DNA of 50,575 bases from Anaerolineae bacterium (GTDB lineage Bacteria; Chloroflexota; Anaerolineae; JAAYZQ01). Shown in pieces: positions 10,001 to 19,000 of this stretch. The stretch covers positions 1 through 50,575 of the forward strand of contig JAFGIA010000459.1 in NCBI GenBank assembly GCA_016929795.1, in the 5' to 3' direction. Below the pieces are notes generated by a model, which did not search any database, was not told the DNA's origin, and saw nothing but the letters and a program-made list of their open reading frames with translations. Each line of letters begins with the position of its first letter. The first letter of the stretch is position 1. The translations under genes were made by a program, and so were the position numbers.

Positions 10001-13000
10001 CGCCGGCGCAGAGCGGTTTGACCTTGCCCTACTATGATCCACCTTACACTTTCGAGACCCTCACCACCTACCACTGGCAGGTGATGGCCCTCAACGCCGC
10101 GGGGAGCACGGCAGGGCCCGAGTGGACTTTTACCACCGAAACACTGCCTGACCTGGAAGTGACAGCCGTGACGGTTCCGCCGTCCGGCTTTGCCGGCCAG
10201 CCCGTAGAGGTGAGCTGGATCGTGATCAACAACGGCGAGAGGGGCACGACCCTGCCCACCTGGTACGACCGGGTTTATCTCTCGCCCAGCCCGGTCTTTG
10301 ACCTGGCCACTGCCACTCGGTTGGGTGATCGAATCAACCCGGCCTACCTCGGCCCGGGCGAAAGCTATCTCAACACGGCGACCTTTAATCTGCCGCAGGG
10401 CACGGAGGGCGACTACTATGTCTTTGTCCGCGCCAATGCCCAGGGCGTCATGCGCGAAGCGGACCAGACAAACAATGTCGGGCGCAGCGACACGGCCATC
10501 GACATTTCGCTTCCCCCCTTGCCCGACCTCCAGGTCAGCGGGGTCAGTGGGCCGGCCAACGCCTTCTCCGGCGACAGGATCTTGGTCAACTGGACGGTGC
10601 GCAACGAGGGGGCCGGTGCCACGGGGGTCGGTTACTGGTTTGACGCCATCTATCTGGCCGTGACCACCACGCTGGACGTTGACGATGCCTATCTACTGAG
10701 AACAGTATACCACAGCGGGGACCTGGGCAGTGGGCAGGCCTACACGCTGACCATACCAGTGACCCTGCCGCAGGCGATCTATGGCGCCTGGTACCTGTTT
10801 GTGGCCACCGACATGTCCAATCGTGTGTACGAGCACGTGTGGGAGAGCAACAACACCGGCGGCCCCAGCGGTCCGCTCCATATCACCTTGACGCCGCCGC
10901 CCGATTTCCAGGTCACAAGCCTGAGCGCGCCTGCCACGGCCAACTCGGGGGCAGACATCCGTGTCCAGTGGACGGTGACCAACCTGGGCGCCGGTGCGCC
11001 TTTCGAGCCCCTCTGGTACGACCGCGTCTACCTCTCGCCAGACCCGGTGTTGGTCGTCGACGACGCGTGGGTCCTGGGCACCTTCGGCGTCGGGGAGGCA
11101 CTGGCGCCGGGGGACTTGTACACAAGGACCCGGGATCTCACCGTGCCCGACGGCATCTCTGGCATTCACTACCTCCACGTGTGGACCGATTGGGACGGCC
11201 GTGTATTCGAGTACATGGACGACGATAACAATGTCACGGCGACCACCCTCTCCATCGCCCTGTCTCCTTCGCCCGATCTGCAGGTGAGCAGCGTCTCGGT
11301 CGATGCGAGTGGTACGGCGGGAACCCTGTTCCACCTGTCGTGGTCTGTGCTCAACGATGGAAACGCCCCGGCTAACCCGGTGTGGCGCGATCGCGTCGTG
11401 CTGTCCACGGACATCTACCCGAGCGCGGGCGACATCTTCCTGGGGATCTATGAGCACCAGGCCGGCCTGCCAGTCGGGCAAGTGTATACCGAGACCCGCA
11501 CGGTGATCCTGCCCGACGCCCTGGCCGGGACCTACTACGTCCTGGTACTGACGGATTCGACCATGGACCTCTACGAGCACGAGGGTGAGGACAATAACGT
11601 CGGTCAGAGCCCGGCCGTGCCCATTGCCGCACGCCCCGACACCGACCTGGTGCTCGGTGGGCTGAGCGCGCCGGCGACCGGATCTTCCGGCCAGCCGATG
11701 ATCATCACGTGGGCGGTGACCAACACGGGCACGATCGCGACCGGGGTCTCCTCGTGGACCGACGCCGCCTACCTGTCGGCCGACACGACGCTGAACAAAT
11801 CCACCGACCGGCTGGTCGACAGTTGGACGCGATCGGGTAGGCTCCCGGCGGGGGAGGCCTACACGCGGATCGAGATGCCAAATCTGCCCGACGGCCTCGA
11901 GGGGGAATTCTATCTCTTCCTGGTCGTCGATACCCAGGGGCTAGTGGACGACCCGGATCGAGCCAACAACGTCGGCTATGCCACGCCGCCGATCGTCGTC
12001 ACCCTGAGCCCCTCGCCTGACCTGCAGCCCGCGGCGGTGAACCCACCGGCGGATGCCTTCTCGGGGCAGCCGCTGGCGGTGGAGTGGGCCGTGCACAACG
12101 GTGGGCCGGGCAATGCCAGAGCGCCCTGGTATGACGCTTTTTACCTCTCGGCGGATCCCGTGGCGAGCGCGGGCGACCTGCAGCTTCTGAGCCAGCGGCA
12201 CCTGGGCGACCTTGCGTCGGGCGCGACCTACACCGCCACGGCGTCGCCCGAGATACCCAGGTGGGCTGCCGGTCAGTACTACCTCTTGCTCAAAGCCGAC
12301 AGCCGGGACGAGGTCTATGAGGGCCTTGCCGAGAACAATAACGTCACCGCCTGGCCGGTGAATGTCACCATGCCGCCGCCTTCTGACCTGGTCGTCATCT
12401 CGGTCACGGTGCCCTCCACGGCGATTCCGGGCGAGGCGATCACCATCGACTGGACGATCCAGAACCAGGGGGTCTACCCCGCGATCGGACGGATGTGCGA
12501 CGCCGTCTACATCTCGCCCGATGCCACCTGGGACCTGGCCGACGCCTTCGTGGCCAACAAGTGCCAGAACATCAATCTGGCCCCCGGCGAGACCGGCCTG
12601 GTCGAGGTCGAAGCGGTCATGCCGGATTATGAGGTGCTCGCCAACCTGAGCGGCAGCCTGCCGGGCGTCACGCCAGGCACGTACTATGCCATCGTCCGCA
12701 CCGACGTCCTCAACCAGATCCGTGAAAGCAATGACGGAAACAACATCGGCATCTCACAGGATACAATCAGCGTCGATGTCACCGCCCTGACACTGGACGT
12801 GCCTGTCGAGGATGTGTTAACCACTGGCACCAGCCACTTCTACCGGCTGGATGTGCCGGCCGGGGAGACCCTGATCGTGACGCTGGATGGGAACCTGGCC
12901 ACCGCCTCGGACGAGCTGTACGTGCGTTATGGTGGGGTGCCCAGCCGCGGCAACTTTGACTTTGGGTACACCAGACCCTTTGAGGAAGATCAGGAGGTGT

Positions 13001-16000
13001 ATGTACCCTTCACCCGAGGTGGCACCTACTACATCCTCGTCTATGGGGCGGACGTGCCCGGGGGTCCCGCCGGTTACTCACTCATCGCCCGGATTCCAGC
13101 CTTCTCGGTGCTGAACGTGAATGCTGAAAAGGTGGGCAACGCGGGACAGTCCACACTAGAGATCCAGGGCGCGCGTTTTGGGCGCGACACGACGTTCCAG
13201 GTCATCTCCCCTGACGGCGTTGTCCTCGATGCCGGGAGCGTGATCGTGCGCGATGCCAGCACCGCCTTTGCGGCGTTTGACTTTACAGGTCAGACGCCCG
13301 GCCTGTACGACGTCCGGGCGACCCGCGAGGGCGGCATGGTGGCGCTGCTCGAAGATGCGTTCCCCGTCACCGTGGGCACCGGGCCGCAATTCGTCGTCCG
13401 ATTCGTCGCTCCGAGCAGCATCGGGCTCAACCGCAACTATCTGCTCTATATCGACTATGGCAACATCGGCGACGCCGACCTGGTCTCGCCGATGCTGGTC
13501 GCCTACAATACCACCGACACGCCCGCGGGTTTCAGCCTCGACTCGATGACACCCGGCCAGGTGTTGCAGCTTCTGGCGGTCAGCCGTGATGGGCCGGCCG
13601 GCATCCTGCGCGCGGGCGAGTATCACCGCATCCCTGTCTACTTTTACACCTCGACCCCGCGTGTGAGTTTTGAGCTGTTCTCGGTAGACAACAACGATCC
13701 CCGCCTCATCAACTGGCCGGAAGTCGAGAGCATGCACCGGCCCGCCGGCATCCCGGAAGAGGAGTGGGCCACCATCTGGGCCAACATCCAGGCGCGGGTG
13801 GGCACCACCTGGGGCGATTATGCTGCGACCCTGGCTCAGATCGCCACGCGCCTCTCCGAGCGCGGCGAGGTGACCTTTGCAGTGCGCGACCTGTTCGCAG
13901 AGCTCGTCAGGCAGGAAGCGGGCGTAGGCTACAGCGTCATCGCCGGCATGCTCATCAACCTCGACAGCGGACAACTGATCGACGAGGCGGTGGTGGTGGC
14001 TCGCTACGAGCAAGACGCCGACACGACGTTCATCGAAGCGGACATGACCGATGACGCCGGCCAGTTCTCCATCGACGAGCTGGTCCCGGGCAGGTACGAC
14101 ATCTATGCCGAGGGCTACTACTTTGACGAGACGCCCACCTTTACCGTCACCCAGGAGACCGACGTTCTGGGCGCGACGTTGTACGCGCACACGGTTCCGC
14201 CCCCCGAGCCGGTAGAGCCAGTCTACTACGAGGTGTCGGACAGCGACCCGGCGCTGGCAGTGGACGACAGTGGCGACGTGCACCTGGTGTGGCAGCGCGA
14301 TGAAGAGGTATGGCACTCCGTCTACAGCGGCGGGGCCTGGGCCCAGACCGCGCCGATCAGCCACGCCACGGGTACAGTCCCCGACGTCACCTTCGACCCG
14401 GCGCTGATCGGGGGCGCCGACCCCGGGCTGGCGGTGGTGTGGCAGAGTGGATTCGGCAACGACGCGACGCTGCACTATGCCGTCGGCCAGGCCGGTGCCG
14501 GGAGCGAGTACACATGGAGCGTACCCCTGACGCTCACCTCCGACAGCTATGGCGACAGTCTGCCCGTCCTCGCCGTCACGCCAGGCGGCGACCTGGTGAT
14601 CCTGTGGCTGCAGCAGGACTGGGACATCGAGGACGACCAGGACCTCTACTACGCGCTCGTCGAAGCGGCGTCCATCCCCCTGCAGTGGCCGTCCCTGCCC
14701 CCGGACCGGGGCATCTCCTCGTCGATCCCCATCCCTGACGGCGCGGCGATCGATGCGCAATGCATCTCGGTCGACCTGTCGGTAGGAGAAAATGTGCCTT
14801 TGCCCTTTGTCGGCGGCAAGTACGGCATCACGATCAGTGGGCAAGCGTGCGGAGAGTCGGGCTGTGATGGTGCGAGCGTCAGCGGCCAGCTATCGGCGAA
14901 GGCCAAGCTGGGCGACAACGTCGAGGGCAGCGGTGGGGCGAGTGCCAGTGCCAAGTGGCTGATAGACAAAGGGGCCTGCCAATACGTGTTCAACTCGGCC
15001 GAGGCCAGCGCGTTTGTCGGCTTGGTGGGCCAGATCCCTCTGGCCATGGTACCCATCTTCTGGCCAGACATCCGGTTCGGCGTCCAGGTCGAGGGACAGG
15101 TGGCCGGCACACTGGGCTGGCAAGCTGCCAATTGGCCCGGCTGGCCCAGCGACGGCTATGTCAGCGTGCAGGCGGGCCTGGGACCCTATGGCAAGGTTGT
15201 CTTTGTAGAGGACAAGGCCGAGGCAGCCATCACCGGCATCGGCAGCGTCACGATAGGTTGGAGACCTCCGACGCAGATGCGCCTCGAGTGTGCCGAATTC
15301 AAGTTGTCGGCAGAAGCCAAGCTCTGCCTCCTCTCGTACTCCTGGTCCAAAAGTTGGAAGGCAGGTCCCTGCGCCGCCGGCATGTCGGCCCTGCTGCTCG
15401 ATACGATTCCTGTCCCGACCGACGATACCATCGTCATCCATGACACCACCCAGGGCGACAGCTTGCTGAGTGAAAGCCTGACGATCATCCGTGTCGAGCC
15501 CTACACCGGCACGGGGGCTATCTATGAGGGCACGCCCGTGCTCTCGGACACGATCAGCACCGACGTGCGCCACGACGGGGCGCCGGCCATCGCCCGCAGC
15601 AGCAGCGGCGAGCTGCTGGCCGCCTGGACCAAGGATTCGAGCGATTGGAATACGGCCGTCGGCAGCTCTGTGGTGGTCGCCGAGTTTACGGGGAGCACGT
15701 GGGATGCCCCGATCGAGATCCAGCCGGCCGACCACTTTGGCCGCAATCCCGCCCTGGTCTTTGCCGGACCCTCGGGCGACACCCCGGTCCTGCTGTGGCC
15801 CAGCGCTCCGGCGACCGTCACGCTCAGCTCGCCCGTCACCGACGTCGTCGAGGCGATCGCCAAAACCGACATCCTCTTCTCCACCCGTGCCGGCGACAAC
15901 TGGACCGCGCCAGCGCCGGTGGCCGGGCTTCCCGGCGAGGATACGTCGGTCCGCACCGCCGTCGATGGGGCCGGTCAGGTGATCGCGGCCTGGCTCAACA

Positions 16001-19000
16001 CCAACGATGAGATAGAGACGCTGTACACCTCTATCTGGGATGGGAGCAACTGGTCAGTGCTGAGCACGATCCCCGTCACCAGCCCGGTGGGCACCCTCGA
16101 CCTGGCGGCCACGGGCGGCACCACGCCGCTGCTGGTCTGGTCGCAGGAGTATACCAGCACGCAGACCGGGGACTATGTCCAAAGCCTGTACTATGCGACG
16201 TGGAATGGCAGCGCCTGGTCGGCGCCGGCGCGCTTTACCAAGCCCGCCATCGAGGTCATCACTGGCTTGGGTGGCGAGGCGAATACCTCTTTGTCGCTGC
16301 CGCGCACTCTGTCTTGTCAAGATGTCCCGCTCGACGATGGAGTGACAAACCTGGCAGCCCCCGATGTCGGCGGATCGGTTGCGACCCTGGCTGACGTCCC
16401 GCCACGGTTCGAGCCTTTGTCCGGCTCCGCCCTGTCTGCACCTGCGTCGGTGCAGGCGGGAGCCGGCTCGGGGACCGCCGGGATGGGCACGACCACAGAG
16501 TCGCCAGGCAGCATCTCTCAGCAGCCGGCCCCGACGTCCACGCCGGCGCCTCCGCGCGCTTCCGCGCCCACTCCAGCGCCAACAGGCACACCCAGCGCGA
16601 CGCGCGACGAGGCGCGGGTGGTTGTCCCTGTCTCCACACCGCAACCTCCGCGCGACAGCAACCACAACGCCGGGACCGGTGTGCAAGGCTTTTTCGCCCC
16701 ACCTCCCGGTTGTTGTGAGACCGAAACCCCCACGCCTACGGCCACGCCAACCTCGACCGGTGAGCCTACGCCTACGGCCTCGCCAACGTCCGAAACCCCG
16801 ACCCCGACGGTGACCCCATCGCCGGACGCTACATACGAGGCAGTCGTCATCACCGCGCACGATCCCAACGACATCCTCGGCCCAGAAGGTTTTGGTGACG
16901 CCCACTGGATGGCCGTCGATGGGACCTTCGACTATACGATCCGCTACGAAAACGACCCCCTGCTGGCCTCGGCGCCGGCACAGCGCGTCCTCATCACCCA
17001 GACACTGGACGTCGATCTGGATCCGCGCACCTTCCGCCTGGGCGCCTTTGGCTTTGGCGACCACCTCCTCACCGAGCCGGACAACCGCTCGTTCTACTCG
17101 GCGCGCCTGGGACCCTTCATCATTATGACCACGGTGCCGACGACCCACACCTTCAGCCTGTACGTGGACGTCAACGCCGGCATCGACGTGGTCAGCGGCG
17201 AAGCCTTCTGGATCTTCCAGTCGATCGATCCGGCCACGGGAGCACCCCCGGTCGACGCGACGGTTGGGTTCCTGCCACCAAACACGAGCAGCGGAACAGG
17301 CGAAGGGTTCGTGACCTACCGCATCCGGCCCGATGCCTCGGCGCAGACCGGGGACGTGGTCGACGCGTGGGCGCGCATCTTCTTTGATGTGAACGATCCG
17401 ATCGATACCCGCGCCATCTTTAACACGCTCGACGCTGCGGCTCCGACCTCGGCCGTCAATCCTCTGCTCCCTGAAACGGCGGGCGCCGAAGTCGTGCTCA
17501 CGTGGCTGAGCAGTGACGACGTGGCGGGCTCGGGCGTGAGGGATGTGGACCTCTACGTTTCGAGCGACGGCGGCCCCTTTGCCCTATGGCGAGCCGGTGT
17601 CCCGCTGACGGCCACGGTGTTCGCCGGCGAATCGGGCCACACCTACGGCTTTTTCGCCATCGCCAACGACGGCGCCGGCAACCGCGAGCCGATGAAAACC
17701 GCTGCCGAGGCGGTCACCCTGCTCTTTATGCCCGGCGCACCGGCCAGGCTCAACGTGACCGCCGATCCCACCCTCATCCCGCCCGACGGTACGAGCACGA
17801 GTGTGATCTCGACCACCGTGCGCAACGGCCGGGGGGATCTCCTGCCGGCGCAGACAATCAATCTGACCTCGACGCTTGGAACTCTGAGTTCCATCACCGC
17901 CATGACAGACGTGAGCGGCACCGCCGCCGTCACCCTCACCGCGGGCCTGTCGCCAGGTACCGCCGTAGTGACCGTGATGACCAGCGGCGCCCTGGGCGAG
18001 ATTGTCGCCACCACGGCCGTCACCATCGAGGAGGCGATCGCCGGCTTGACCGCCGTCAACAACAGCCCGACAGCGCTCGGCTACAGCACCACCCTGACCG
18101 CCTCGATCGCGGCCGGCAGCCATGTCACCTACGCCTGGTCCCTGGGTGATGGCGCCGCCACCACGGGCGCCGTCGTGGTCCACACCTACCCGGCGCCCGG
18201 CATCTATACGGCTCTGGTCACGGCGACCAATGCGGTTAATGTCCTGACGGCGACGACGGGGGTGACCGTCGAGGAAGCCGTCGCCGGCCTGGCGGTCACC
18301 AGCGACAGCCCCACCCCATTGGGCGCCGCGACCACCTTGACGGCGACCCTCGATGCGGGCAGCAGCGTGAGCTATACGTGGGCGTTTGGCGATGGCACCA
18401 CTCCGATCACTACCACTGCGACCCTGACCAACGGAGTCGTGCTCACGCATACCTATCCCGCGCTGGGCGTCTATACGACGGTTGTCACGGCCAGCAACGA
18501 CGTCAGCTTGCTTACGGCGACGACCACCGTCACCATCACGAATGAGCCGATCGCCGGCCTGGCTGCGATCAACGACAGCCCGACCCCACTCGGGAGCGCC
18601 ACGACCCTGACCGCGACCGTCGGCACAGGCAGCAACGTCACCTATACCTGGGTGTTCGGCGATGGCGAATCGGGCAGCGGTGCGGTGGTGACGCACACCT
18701 ATCCGGAGATCGGCCTCTACACCGCGGTTGTCACCGCGGCCAACAGCACCAACGAGCTGACGGCGACGACGGCGGTGACCATCACCGATGTGCCCATTGC
18801 CGGACTGGTGGCCGTCAACGACAGCCCGACCCCACTCGGAAGCGCCACGACCCTGACCGCGACCGTCGGCAACGGCAGCAACGTCACCTACACGTGGGCA
18901 CTGGGAGATGGAGGTGCTGGCCATGGCGGCGTCGTGACCCATACCTACCCGCTCACCGGCGTCTATACCGCCGTCGTCACGGCTGCCAACAGCACGAACG

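Noticed and set aside
13156..14844. 562-codon minus-strand frame opposite the giant gene
   Set aside because: No recognised motif, no ribosome site, and fully inside a well-supported plus-strand gene.
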